A stretch of DNA of 64,000 nt from Gemmatimonadota bacterium (GTDB lineage Bacteria > Gemmatimonadota > Gemmatimonadetes > Gemmatimonadales > Gemmatimonadaceae), in assembly GCA_021324775.1 (NCBI GenBank), contig JAJPIM010000026.1, positions 62,001 to 126,000 of the forward strand. Direction: 5' to 3'. Each line of letters starts with the position of its first letter. Position 1 is the first letter of the stretch. The notes beneath the pieces are model-generated. The model ran no database searches. It was not told where the DNA came from and worked only from the letters and a program-made list of their open reading frames with translations. The position numbers and the translations under genes are program-made. Below are positions 1 to 8,409 of the stretch, one piece after another.

Positions 1-470
1 GAGACGCGGGAAACATACGCACCCACCGTGCTACGGGAGGTACGTGCGGGGATTTTTGGTAATACCTTGGAGCGGTGGCGGTTACGGGATGAGCCGTCCG
101 AGTATTCATGTGGCCAGACGACGCCACCTGTAGAGCGCAAACTACATGACTGTAGCGTCGAGAAAGCCGTGCCTTCTGTTCATGACTGATGATCAGCGTG
201 CAACGTGACATCGGCGTGGCGTACCGGGACAGCCGGTGTGACATCGGTCACAGCCAGTCGTACGTTGAACAGGTACCACTCAGGTATGACTTGGCTATCG
301 CTTGATGTGACCTGCAGTGCGCTGCGTGTTACGCGCTACCATCGAAGCTGTAGAGCTAATGCGGCACCGGGCGGTAATAGACGAGGCCGCTAAAAAATAC
401 GAACTCGTTATGCCCGTGACGGTTACGCTGATCGCGAAATCCCGCACGAGACCTGCATAACTCGCGGCAC
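1..470. other. Intergenic region, no supported gene
   Basis: No open frame here has convincing coding character, and the base composition is visibly less GC-rich than the coding sequence around it. The ten-base word GTGACATCGG occurs twice, at 205-214 and 238-247, 33 bases apart, which could be a binding-site pair for a regulator of the downstream receiver gene. I see no tRNA, riboswitch or clear -35/-10 pair. Confidence 0.5.
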
Positions 471-1445
471 ATGCCAGAGGCCACCTTGGGAGCGACAAAA
501 CGCGCCGCGCGCCCGCTGCTTGTGCTCATTGCGAACGACCAGGAGTGGTCTGCCCGGTCGCTCGAAACGATCCTTGGCCCGAACGGCTATGCAGTGCTGC
601 GGACGTACAACGCGCGCCAGACGCTCGATCTCGCACGGCGCGTTCGGCCTGACGCGGTGATTCTCGACGCGAGGCTGCCTGACGGCGACGGATTGGAGTT
701 GTGCGCGGCGTTGCGCGGCGAAGACCAACTCGGCCCGGCGACGCCCATGATCGTGACCACCTCCGATCCTGGCCAGCGCTCGCAGCAGGTCGCCGCCTAC
801 AGGAGCGGGGCGTGGGACTACGTGGCTCTCCCGCTCGATGGGGACGTCCTGCTGCACAAGCTGGACACCTTTGCGAGGGCCAAACGGGAGGCCGACCGCC
901 TCCGGGACGAAGGGCTTCTCGATCCCGCGACCGGGTTGTACAACGCGCGCGGGTTGGCGCGTCGTGCCCGTGAGATCGGGGCGGCGGCGGCGCGGCGCCG
1001 CGACCCGCTCGCCTGTGTCGCGCTCACCCCATCGCCCGACGGCGCACGCATGGATGATGCGGCCACCGACGATGCCGTCGTGCGTGTCGCCGAGCAGTTG
1101 GGCGGCGTGCTGCAGCGGACTGGCCGGACGTCCGACGCCGTTGGCCGGCTCGGTCCCACCGAGTTCGCCATCGTCGCCGCGGCGACCGAGGCGTCGGGGG
1201 CCGAGCGCCTGGCCGAACGCGTGCGTGCAATCATGGATGCGGAGCACATCGTGATCCCGCGGGGCGCCGATGGCGCGGCGCGCGTCCGGATCCGCGCCGG
1301 CTACTATGCGGTGCCTGACTATGCGGAATCCGCAGTCGATGCGGTCGAGATGCTGGTCCGCGCGGCGGCGGCGCTGCGGCAAGGAGCGGGACGCGGGGGG
1401 GCCTTGAACGTCCCCATTCAGGCCTTCGCGGGCGTTCGCGCCTAG
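471..1445 (+). CDS. Response-regulator-like protein: degenerate receiver + degenerate GGDEF domain
   Basis: This 324-residue protein has a CheY-like receiver (about 15-135) followed by a GGDEF-fold domain (about 150-310). The receiver keeps the phosphoacceptor Asp66 (VILDARLPD) and Thr97. However, one of the two acidic metal-binding residues is Asn (Asn22-Asp23), and the invariant lysine of the KPF motif is Leu120 (VALPLD). The second domain begins with a recognisable DPATGLYNARG, yet its catalytic signature is RLGPTEF (226-232) instead of GG(D/E)EF. Phosphorelay and diguanylate cyclase activity are therefore both doubtful, and a protein-interaction or nucleotide-sensing role is more likely (inference). 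The gene stands alone, ends in a strong hairpin, and is convergent with the tyrosine-kinase gene. The start is the first Met ahead of the receiver fold. Confidence 0.8.
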   Translation: MPEATLGATKRAARPLLVLIANDQEWSARSLETILGPNGYAVLRTYNARQTLDLARRVRPDAVILDARLPDGDGLELCAALRGEDQLGPATPMIVTTSDPGQRSQQVAAYRSGAWDYVALPLDGDVLLHKLDTFARAKREADRLRDEGLLDPATGLYNARGLARRAREIGAAAARRRDPLACVALTPSPDGARMDDAATDDAVVRVAEQLGGVLQRTGRTSDAVGRLGPTEFAIVAAATEASGAERLAERVRAIMDAEHIVIPRGADGAARVRIRAGYYAVPDYAESAVDAVEMLVRAAAALRQGAGRGGALNVPIQAFAGVRA

Positions 1446-1467
1446 CCGCCGTTCGCGAACGGCGGCT
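1444..1467. terminator. 24-base palindromic hairpin after the receiver gene
   Basis: A perfect inverted repeat, AGCCGCCGTTCG followed by its reverse complement, starts on the stop codon of the upstream gene. It can form the same stem on both strands and lies between convergent genes, so it is probably a bidirectional terminator. There is no U-tract, as is common in GC-rich genomes. A second, smaller hairpin (GCGCTG/CAGCGC) sits at 1527-1544, nearer the end of the converging kinase gene. Confidence 0.6.
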
Positions 1468-1570
1468 GCTGCGTTGGCCGCTGGCATCCGTCACTGGGCT
1501 GGGCCGTTAGACCTGCGCCCCTAAGCGCGCTGCGCGTTCAGCGCATCTCGGCCGGGGCTCGCCAGCTTCG

Positions 1571-4096
1571 CTAGCCCGTGACTTCCTCACGCGTTCCGAC
1601 TTCGCCCACTCTCGACGGGAGTTGGGCCTGGCGCTCGGAGTCGTCGAGGTTGTACCCGTAGAGATACGAGTAGTAGCGGAACGCGCCTTCCGCCTTGATA
1701 TCGTTCAGCACACATCCGAGCACGCGGATCGGATACCGGTCGACGACACTCAGCTTGGCCTGTGCCATCTGGCGATCGCTGCGGCCGACGCGGAGCACGA
1801 CCATGAGGTTGCCGGTCGCGGCACCGAGCGCAAACGGATCGATTCCCGCGCCCAGCGGCGGGCTGTCGATGATGATGACGTCGAAGTGCGGCCGGAGCGA
1901 GTTGAGGAATTGCAGCATGCGTTCCGACGCGAGCAGCTCCGGTCCGCGATGCCGTCGCGCCCCGCAGGAGACGACGGTGAGATTCTCGTAGTCGGTGTTC
2001 TGCAGTACCTCTTCGAGCGAGGCGTTGCCGGTCAGGTAGTCGAGCACCCCCGGCGCCTGATGGATGCCGAAGGTTGCGTGGAGCTGGCCGCGCCGGATGT
2101 CGCCGTCGACGAGAAGCGTGCGCCGCCCCGACTCGGCGAAGGACATCGCGAGGTTCGAGGAGATAAGCGACTTGCCTTCGCCGGCCCCGGGACTCGTGAT
2201 CGTGAATACGACGGGCGCGTTCGGATCGAACAGCGTGAGGATATTGAGCCGGACCGTACGGAACGCTTCGACCACCTGCGCCGACGACTCGTCGTCCACG
2301 TCCCGCGTCGTCGCGGGGACCCGCGGCACCGTCCCGATGATCGGCAGTCCCAACTCGTCGGTGGCCTGCTCGGGATACCGCACCCGCCGGTCGAGACGGT
2401 CGAAGAGGATGGCGAGCGCCAGTCCGAGTCCGAGGCCGCCAATCAGCGACATGAACATGATGCGGGGCTTGGTATTGCGGGTCGGCGCGTTGGGAATCAC
2501 GGGCCGGTCGAGAATCTGGACGTCGGGGATGGCGCTCTCACTCGCCAGGCGGGCTTCCTCGTACCGGCTCTGGAGCGTGTTGTACAGCAGGGCCGCCTGG
2601 TCCACCTCGCGGCGGAGGCGCATCACCTCGACTTGGGCCCGCGGCAGTTCGGTGATGTCGTGCGATGCCGTGGCGACTTGCTGCGACACGGCCTGCTCGC
2701 TGGTTTGCAGGCGGGCGAGCGCCTGGTCCGCCAGTTGCGGGATCGTCTGTAACTGTAGCGTCGAGACGGCGGCCTGCAGGTCCCGGACCGGTTTGTAGTC
2801 GTCGGTGTATTTGAGCCGCAGATCGCGCAGCTCGTTCTGTTTCTGGCTGTAGGTCTTGATCGCGTTGTTCAGGTTGTCCGCGTTGAGCATCAGCGACGAC
2901 ACCGACAACAGATCTTCCGGGTTGAACTGCGGCGTGCCCTGCGTCGTCAGAATCGACTTGACCCGCGCGATATCGCGTCGCAGGTTGTCGCGCTGCACCT
3001 GGTTGGTGAAATAATTCGCGACCATCGGGTTCTGCCCGGGTCCGACGGCCGTGGTGAGCGGAGCGGTCCCGAGCCCGCCGGATGTCACATCGGGCTGCCC
3101 GCGCGCGACGAGGTCGGCGTTGCCGGTCTCGTACACCTCGAGCGCGCGCTCCGCGCTGTTGAGCCTCGCAGCCGCGTATTGCAGCTGCGTGCCGAGGATC
3201 GATGTGACCTCGACGACTTTCCGCCGTTTGAGGTCTGCGGCGACCGAAACGAATTGCGTCATCCAATCGTTGAGGTTCGCCGCCGCATCGTACCCGTGGT
3301 TCGACGTGAGACCCACCCGCATGAACTGGCTCTGGTCGGGCAGCGCGGCCGTCGAGTGATCGACGAGTGACTGCGACGCCTGCGGGATCGGATCGACGGT
3401 GAACCGGACCGTGCCCGCCTGGCGAAGGGCCGCCGGCGACGGATGCCAGTGGAAGCCAAGCTGGCGGCCGATCGAATCGCCGAACTGGCCGCGCTCAGTG
3501 ACCGTGAGCGGCGGTCCGACCACCGACAACGTGTACTGGGCGCTGGCGGGATTGACCGCCAACTCGTAGGTGCCGGAGCGGTACGTCGGGCCGACATCGA
3601 ATCCGACGAACAGTGGCGATCCGGTCGGGGGCGTGTGCAGATACAACCGCCGCTTGAGCACGACGGAGTCCGTCACGCGCAGGCTCGTGAACAGCTGCTC
3701 CCAGGTACTCGAGTTGAGGAGCTGATCGGCCTGGATCGGCTGGCCCGGCGTCTGGTGGCGCTCATCTGGCGTCGAGATCCAGATCGTGCCGTGCACCTCG
3801 TATTCGGGCGCGACGAACCGGGTCGTCACGAATCCGGCTGCGACGGCCGCGACGACGCATCCGCCGATCAGCCACTGGAATCGCCGGAGTGCGGCGAGAT
3901 AGCGATGCCATGGCGTGCGGCCTTCGGCGTCGCCGGCCACCATCGGTGGGGGCGGGCCCCATCCGTCTCCGTGGAGAGCAATCTCGGTACCCGGGCCGGC
4001 GGGACCGCCTGGCCGAGCGGGCACCGGCAGGTGCGAGGGGAGAGGCGAGTGGGTCATTCGCGGGATCGCGGGGTGGGGGCCAAGTGGTTCCTGCAA
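1571..4096 (-). CDS. Wzc-type polysaccharide biosynthesis tyrosine autokinase
   Basis: At 841 residues this is a full-length bacterial tyrosine kinase controlling polymerisation and export of surface polysaccharide at the inner membrane. It has an N-terminal Wzz chain-length domain between two membrane segments (about 75-95, and a second one ending LALAILFDRLDR). A long coiled-coil region lies between them, rich in Gln and Ala. The cytoplasmic CpsD/CapB kinase follows, with Walker A SPGAGEGKS, the A' motif LLVDGDIRR and Walker B IIIDSPP. The C-terminus carries the tyrosine cluster expected for autophosphorylation (FRYYSYLYGY). No Wza, Wzx, Wzy or glycosyltransferase genes adjoin it, so it looks like an orphan from a polysaccharide locus. 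A second in-frame Met lies 13 codons in (4057). It is divergent from the sigma-54 regulator at 4348. Confidence 0.92.
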   Translation of the reverse strand: MQEPLGPHPAIPRMTHSPLPSHLPVPARPGGPAGPGTEIALHGDGWGPPPPMVAGDAEGRTPWHRYLAALRRFQWLIGGCVVAAVAAGFVTTRFVAPEYEVHGTIWISTPDERHQTPGQPIQADQLLNSSTWEQLFTSLRVTDSVVLKRRLYLHTPPTGSPLFVGFDVGPTYRSGTYELAVNPASAQYTLSVVGPPLTVTERGQFGDSIGRQLGFHWHPSPAALRQAGTVRFTVDPIPQASQSLVDHSTAALPDQSQFMRVGLTSNHGYDAAANLNDWMTQFVSVAADLKRRKVVEVTSILGTQLQYAAARLNSAERALEVYETGNADLVARGQPDVTSGGLGTAPLTTAVGPGQNPMVANYFTNQVQRDNLRRDIARVKSILTTQGTPQFNPEDLLSVSSLMLNADNLNNAIKTYSQKQNELRDLRLKYTDDYKPVRDLQAAVSTLQLQTIPQLADQALARLQTSEQAVSQQVATASHDITELPRAQVEVMRLRREVDQAALLYNTLQSRYEEARLASESAIPDVQILDRPVIPNAPTRNTKPRIMFMSLIGGLGLGLALAILFDRLDRRVRYPEQATDELGLPIIGTVPRVPATTRDVDDESSAQVVEAFRTVRLNILTLFDPNAPVVFTITSPGAGEGKSLISSNLAMSFAESGRRTLLVDGDIRRGQLHATFGIHQAPGVLDYLTGNASLEEVLQNTDYENLTVVSCGARRHRGPELLASERMLQFLNSLRPHFDVIIIDSPPLGAGIDPFALGAATGNLMVVLRVGRSDRQMAQAKLSVVDRYPIRVLGCVLNDIKAEGAFRYYSYLYGYNLDDSERQAQLPSRVGEVGTREEVTG

Positions 4097-4215
4097 TCTA
4101 GGAGGCCTGGCGCCGGCCAGCCGCCGAACACCGCTTCGGGCAGCGCAAGATCAAGCCCAGACTCGGCATCCACTGATCGGAGCCAAACTATGCGGTTGGT
4201 CGTCCTAGGTGTAGA

Positions 4216-4272
4216 CGTTACGCAACACTGTGTCGACTGAATGTGACAGTCAGTGTATCGTCGACGCAACGA
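4216..4272. promoter_or_regulatory. Symmetric elements in the divergent kinase/regulator intergenic region
   Basis: The region between the divergent kinase and sigma-54 regulator genes contains short symmetric elements. GTCGAC occurs twice (4232-4237 and 4260-4265), flanking a hairpin-like GACTG-N7-CAGTC (4235-4251). The arrangement is compatible with an operator shared by the two genes. I see no clear sigma-54 -24/-12 element. Confidence 0.35.
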
Positions 4273-4278
4273 ACTGTC

Positions 4279-4307
4279 TTGACACCCGCAACAGGCTGCG
4301 CTAACTA
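4279..4307 (+). promoter_or_regulatory. Sigma-70-type promoter for the two-component operon
   Basis: TTGACA (4279-4284) is separated by 17 bases from TAACTA (4302-4307). A start site near 4314 would give a leader of about 34 bases before the ATG at 4348. A clear Shine-Dalgarno AGGAGA lies at 4338-4343. Confidence 0.6.
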
Positions 4308-4347
4308 GCCTTAGCACGTTGGAGCTCGCTCACGTTTAGGAGATGCT

Positions 4348-5943
4348 ATGACGTCGGACCGTCGTACGCCAGTCGGAAGTTCGGCCGGCGCCATGTCCAG
4401 CGATGCCGCATTCGGGTGCGCCTCGGGCGGTACGCCCCCTATTTCCATGGGTAGCGGGGCCGCGCCCGTGACGGCGGCGCGTGACGTTCCGGCTGGGTCT
4501 CCGGAGTTTCGGTCTAGTCTGCGCATTCTGCTGGTGGACGATGATCGGACGCTGCGCGAAGGGTGCGCGAGCGTTCTCCAGATCGACGGCTACAACGTGA
4601 CGACGACGGGCCGGGGCGATGAGGCACTCGACCTGCTCAAGCGCCGGAAGTTCGACATCATCCTCGTCGACCTGTATATGACACCGGTCACGGGGATGGA
4701 CATCCTCCGCGGCGCGCTCGACGCCCATCGCGAAACCATCGTCATCGTGATGACCGGCAATCCCAGCGTGTCGACGAGCATCGAGGCCCTGCGGGCCGGA
4801 GCGTGGGACTACCTGCCGAAGCCGTTCTCGGCGCAGCACATGCAGATCCTGCTCGGACGCGCGTCCCATGCCGTCATGGTCGCACGGGAGACCCGCGAGT
4901 TCCGCACGCAGATGACCGAGCAGCATGGCAACAGCGACCGGATCACGCTCCTCGGCGTCTCGCCGGCGTTCCGGCAGGCAGTCGATCTCGCGCGCAAGGT
5001 CGCGTCCACGGATGCGTCGGTGATGATCAGCGGCGAGTCGGGCACTGGCAAAGAGCTGATCGCGCAGTTCATCCACCGGCACAGCCGCCGGGCGAGCCGC
5101 AAGCTGGTGCCGATCAACTGCGCGGCCCTTCCGGAGCCGCTGCTCGAATCGGAGATGTTCGGGCATCGGAAGGGCGCGTTCACCGGCGCCGATCGCGACA
5201 AACCCGGATTGCTGGAGACGGCCAACGGCGGCACGCTCTTTCTCGATGAGCTGACCGAGATGTCGCATCCGCTGCAGGCGAAACTGCTGCGCGTACTGCA
5301 GGACGGGGTGGTGCGGCGCGTGGGGAGCGAGCAGCAGGACGCCGTCGTCGACGTGCGATTCATCTCGGCCACCAATCGCGAGCCGCAGGAAGCGGTGAAC
5401 AGCGGCGTCCTGCGCGAGGACCTGTTCTACCGTCTGCGGGTCGTGCCGATCAAACTGCCCCCCCTGCGCAAACGGCTCGAAGACATTCCCCTGCTGGCCA
5501 ACCATTTCCTGGCGCATTACTGGGAGCGGCACCGCCCGGCGGGAGACACGGCGCCGAAACTCACGGACTCCTGCATCGAGTTCCTCCGCAGCCGTCCATG
5601 GCGGGGCAATGTGCGCGAGTTGCAGAACGTCATCGAGCACGTGGCCGTGATCGCGGAGCCGGCCCAGCCGATCCGTCCGGAAGACATTCCCGTGTACGAA
5701 GACGCGGTGTCCCATCCGCCCGCCGACGGTGTGTCGGCTGCGATCATGAGCGATGCGTACCACTCGGCCAAGGACAAGCTGGTCGCGCACTTCGAGAAAG
5801 AGTATCTGCAGCGGCTCGTGGTGCGTGCCGGCGGCAACATGTCCCGCGCGGCACGGCTGGCCAACATCGACCGCACGACGCTGTACCGTTTGATGGAGAA
5901 GCATGGATTCCGGCGCGACGAGCTGTCCGGTACCCTTGAATGA
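4348..5943 (+). CDS. NtrC-family sigma-54-dependent response regulator
   Basis: This 531-residue enhancer-binding protein has all three canonical parts. The receiver (about 57-175) has DDD at 64-66, phosphoacceptor Asp108 and Lys158 in the KPF motif. The AAA+ domain has Walker A GESGTGKE (229-236), an intact sigma-54-contacting GAFTGA (276-281) and Walker B TLFLDE. The C-terminal Fis-type helix-turn-helix ends ANIDRTTLYRLMEKHGF. A low-complexity extension of about 55 residues precedes the receiver. The start is set by AGGAGA five bases upstream of ATG. The stop overlaps the start of the histidine kinase gene (ATGA), so the two should be made together as a cognate pair. Targets are unknown, but divergence from the Wzc kinase suggests surface polysaccharide control (inference). 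Confidence 0.93.
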   Translation: MTSDRRTPVGSSAGAMSSDAAFGCASGGTPPISMGSGAAPVTAARDVPAGSPEFRSSLRILLVDDDRTLREGCASVLQIDGYNVTTTGRGDEALDLLKRRKFDIILVDLYMTPVTGMDILRGALDAHRETIVIVMTGNPSVSTSIEALRAGAWDYLPKPFSAQHMQILLGRASHAVMVARETREFRTQMTEQHGNSDRITLLGVSPAFRQAVDLARKVASTDASVMISGESGTGKELIAQFIHRHSRRASRKLVPINCAALPEPLLESEMFGHRKGAFTGADRDKPGLLETANGGTLFLDELTEMSHPLQAKLLRVLQDGVVRRVGSEQQDAVVDVRFISATNREPQEAVNSGVLREDLFYRLRVVPIKLPPLRKRLEDIPLLANHFLAHYWERHRPAGDTAPKLTDSCIEFLRSRPWRGNVRELQNVIEHVAVIAEPAQPIRPEDIPVYEDAVSHPPADGVSAAIMSDAYHSAKDKLVAHFEKEYLQRLVVRAGGNMSRAARLANIDRTTLYRLMEKHGFRRDELSGTLE

Positions 5944-6935
5944 TCGGGGGGGCGCCGCCGATACCGGCGGAGTCGGTCGAACCCAGCGACGCGATGCGCA
6001 GCGCACCCAGTTCATCTGGCCCGGCGTCGCCCGGTCCGCCGCCATCGAGCCCGGTGCCATCCGGCGTGGCATCGAGCGTGCCCGCGGCGAGCGTGCCCGC
6101 GGCGAGCGTGGCGCCTGCAAGCGTCCCCGTATCAGACGCGGTGCCGCCGGCGCCTGCTGCGGCCGCTCTTGATGTAACTCCTGATACTGCTCCTGATGCT
6201 GCTCCTGATGTCGCGGAGCAGTTCGCGGCGCACCTCGCTGGCCGTGACGCGATGCAGCTCATCGTCGAAGTCGCGCACGACATGCGTTCCCCGCTCGGCT
6301 CGATTCTGTTCCTGGCCGAGCGGCTGCGGGCGATGCAGAGCGGGCCGCTGACCGCCATCCAGGAGCGTCAGATCGGTCTGATCTACAGCGCCGCGTTCGG
6401 GCTGAGCACGCTGGCAGGGGACGTGATCGAGTTGGCCCGCGGCGGCGAGGGGCTGCTGCACCAGCAGCCGATCCCATTCTCGGTCGCGAATCTCATGGAG
6501 CTTGTTGGCGCGATCGTGCGGCCGATCGCGGAGGAGAAGGGGTTGGCCGTGCGGCTCGTCCCGCCCCCGGCTGACGCCCGGATCGGGCAGCCCGCGGTCC
6601 TCAACCGCATCCTGCTGAACCTCACGACCAACGCGCTCAAATTCACGGCCGAAGGTGGCGTCGAGGTCGCCGCGACGCAGCGGTCGCGCACCCGGCTGGA
6701 GTTCTCGGTCCAGGACACCGGGCGCGGCATCCCCGAGCAGGTGATGGAGACGCTCTTCGACGCGTTTCGCCGGCGGCCGAAGCCGGGCGAATACACCTTC
6801 TCGAGCGCGGGGCTTGGATTGGCCATCTGCCAGAAACTGGTGGCCTCCCTGGGCGCAGAGCTGGCGGTCGATACCTCGGACAAGGGAACTCGGTTCCACT
6901 TCGAGCTCGACCTGCCGATCGCGCCCCGGCTGTAG
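5940..6935 (+). CDS. Soluble sensor histidine kinase, likely partner of the adjacent regulator
   Basis: This 331-residue kinase has no membrane segment and no recognisable PAS or GAF sensor domain. The first ~100 residues are a Pro/Ala/Ser-rich linker built from near-repeats such as SVPAA and TPDTAPDAAPDV. The H-box is VAHDMRSPLGSI, the N-box NLTTNALKFT, and the G boxes DTGRGI and GLGLAICQKL, so the DHp and ATPase domains look active. The ATG overlaps the stop of the sigma-54 regulator gene by four bases. With no visible sensor, the signal probably arrives through a partner protein or through the linker. Confidence 0.88.
   Translation: MIGGAPPIPAESVEPSDAMRSAPSSSGPASPGPPPSSPVPSGVASSVPAASVPAASVAPASVPVSDAVPPAPAAAALDVTPDTAPDAAPDVAEQFAAHLAGRDAMQLIVEVAHDMRSPLGSILFLAERLRAMQSGPLTAIQERQIGLIYSAAFGLSTLAGDVIELARGGEGLLHQQPIPFSVANLMELVGAIVRPIAEEKGLAVRLVPPPADARIGQPAVLNRILLNLTTNALKFTAEGGVEVAATQRSRTRLEFSVQDTGRGIPEQVMETLFDAFRRRPKPGEYTFSSAGLGLAICQKLVASLGAELAVDTSDKGTRFHFELDLPIAPRL
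6076..6105 (+). repeat. 15-base direct repeat x2 in the kinase linker
   Basis: GCGTGCCCGCGGCGA is repeated exactly at 6076-6090 and 6091-6105. The repeat encodes two SVPAA-type units in the histidine kinase N-terminal linker, a sign of slippage-driven length variation. Confidence 0.75.
6178..6213 (+). repeat. 12-base tandem repeat x3 in the kinase linker
   Basis: Three units of CTCCTGATRCTG-like sequence (6178-6189, 6190-6201, 6202-6213) encode a Pro-Asp periodic stretch. Their GAT and CCT codons are less GC-rich than the surrounding gene. Confidence 0.75.
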
Positions 6936-7047
6936 CCTGCGTCATCCGCGTCGCCGGCCGCGGCGTCACCCGATCGCCGGCCTCGCCGGATCGCAGCGGT
7001 CCGTCCGCTCGATGATTATTTATTCGGGGGTCGCGCGGCGCTGAGGG

Positions 7048-8409
7048 ATGGCCCCGAACGCGCTGCCGCGCCAGTTTCGCACGATTTCACCGTTCGTTTC
7101 TCCAGACATTCGAATGCCTGACTTCCTCGACGTCAAAGACTCGCGCACCGGCACGAGCCGCCAACTCGCGATCACCGACGGTGCCATCCGTGCCGCCGAC
7201 CTCCAGCAACTCTCGGCGACCCCGGGCGACCACGGGCTTCTGAGCTACGATCCCGCGTTCATGAATACCGCCGCCTGCCGGAGCGCCATCACGTTCATCG
7301 ATGGGGACAAGGGGATCCTGCGCTATCGCGGGTATCCCATCGAGCAACTGGCGGAGAAGGCCAGCTTCCTCGAGGTCGCGTGGCTGTTGCGCCATGGGGA
7401 GCTGCCCAGCCAGACGCAGTACGACGCCTTCGTGCATGACATCACGTATCACACGTACGTGCACGAGAACCTGAAGACGTTTCTGTCGGGATTCCGCTAC
7501 GACGCGCATCCCATGTCGATGCTCTGCAGTGCGGTCGCGGCGCTGTCGTCGTTCTATCCCGAGTCGAAGGACATCTTCGATCCCGTGGAGCGCAACATCT
7601 CGATCGTCCGCCTCGTGGCCAAGGTGCCGACGATCGCCGCGTTCATCTACCGGCACATGAAGGGTCTGCCGTTCGTCTACCCGGACAACGACCTTTCGTA
7701 CGGCGAGAACTTCCTCTCGATGGTCGCCCGGATGAGCGAGCCGAAGTACCGGTCGAATCCGGTGTTCACGCGCGCGATCGAGATCCTCTTCATTCTCCAC
7801 GCGGACCACGAACAGAACTGCTCGACGAGCGCGGTCCGCGGAGTGGGATCTTCGCATGTCGATCCGTACTCGGCGGTCGCGGCAGGCATCGCGGCGCTCT
7901 ACGGCCCGCTGCACGGCGGGGCGAACGAGGCCGTGCTCCGCATGATCCAGGAGATCGGAGACAAGGCGCGCGTGCCGGCATTCATCGAGGCCGTCAAGGG
8001 CGGGTCGGGGCGTCTGATGGGCTTCGGCCATCGCGTCTACAAGAGCTACGACCCGCGAGCCAAGATCGTGAAGCGGCTGGCCTACGATGTGTTCGAGTCC
8101 GTGGGTATGGACAAGGACCTCGAGATCGCGCTCGAACTCGAGCGGATCGCGCTCGCCGACGACTACTTCGTGTCGCGCAAGCTGTATCCCAACGTGGACT
8201 TCTACACGGGACTCATCTACCGGGCCATGAAGTTTCCCACCTCGTTCTTCACGGTGCTGTTCGCGATCGCGCGGACGGCCGGGTGGCTGGCGCAGTGGGA
8301 GGAGATGCTGCTCGACAAGGAGCAGAAGATCTCGCGGCCGCGGCAGATCTATATCGGGTCGCCGGAACGACCCTATCAGCGGACGCTGACGGGTCCCGCC
8401 GGGCGGTAG
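7048..8409 (+). CDS. gltA: Citrate synthase
   Basis: It condenses oxaloacetate and acetyl-CoA at the entry of the TCA cycle. Hallmarks of the hexameric type II enzyme are present: LHADHEQNCSTS and LHGGANEA with catalytic histidines, GFGHRVYKSYDPRA, YPNVDFYTG, and the C-terminal ARPRQIY-like segment. The frame gives 453 residues. An internal ATG at 7114 (MPDFLDVKD) gives 431 residues, closer to the usual ~427, and may be the true start. Neither start has an ideally spaced Shine-Dalgarno sequence. The 3' end overlaps the antisense MutY frame by 161 bases. Confidence 0.95.
   Translation: MAPNALPRQFRTISPFVSPDIRMPDFLDVKDSRTGTSRQLAITDGAIRAADLQQLSATPGDHGLLSYDPAFMNTAACRSAITFIDGDKGILRYRGYPIEQLAEKASFLEVAWLLRHGELPSQTQYDAFVHDITYHTYVHENLKTFLSGFRYDAHPMSMLCSAVAALSSFYPESKDIFDPVERNISIVRLVAKVPTIAAFIYRHMKGLPFVYPDNDLSYGENFLSMVARMSEPKYRSNPVFTRAIEILFILHADHEQNCSTSAVRGVGSSHVDPYSAVAAGIAALYGPLHGGANEAVLRMIQEIGDKARVPAFIEAVKGGSGRLMGFGHRVYKSYDPRAKIVKRLAYDVFESVGMDKDLEIALELERIALADDYFVSRKLYPNVDFYTGLIYRAMKFPTSFFTVLFAIARTAGWLAQWEEMLLDKEQKISRPRQIYIGSPERPYQRTLTGPAGR

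Noticed and set aside
423-1487. 354-residue minus-strand frame opposite the receiver gene
   Set aside because: His/Arg-rich antisense shadow typical of GC-rich genes; the plus-strand frame has clear receiver motifs.
4097-4347. Sigma-54 promoter in the divergent region
   Set aside because: The nearest GG/GC pair on the minus strand has 11 rather than 10 bases between the dinucleotides and poor flanks; a TTGACA promoter explains the plus-strand gene.
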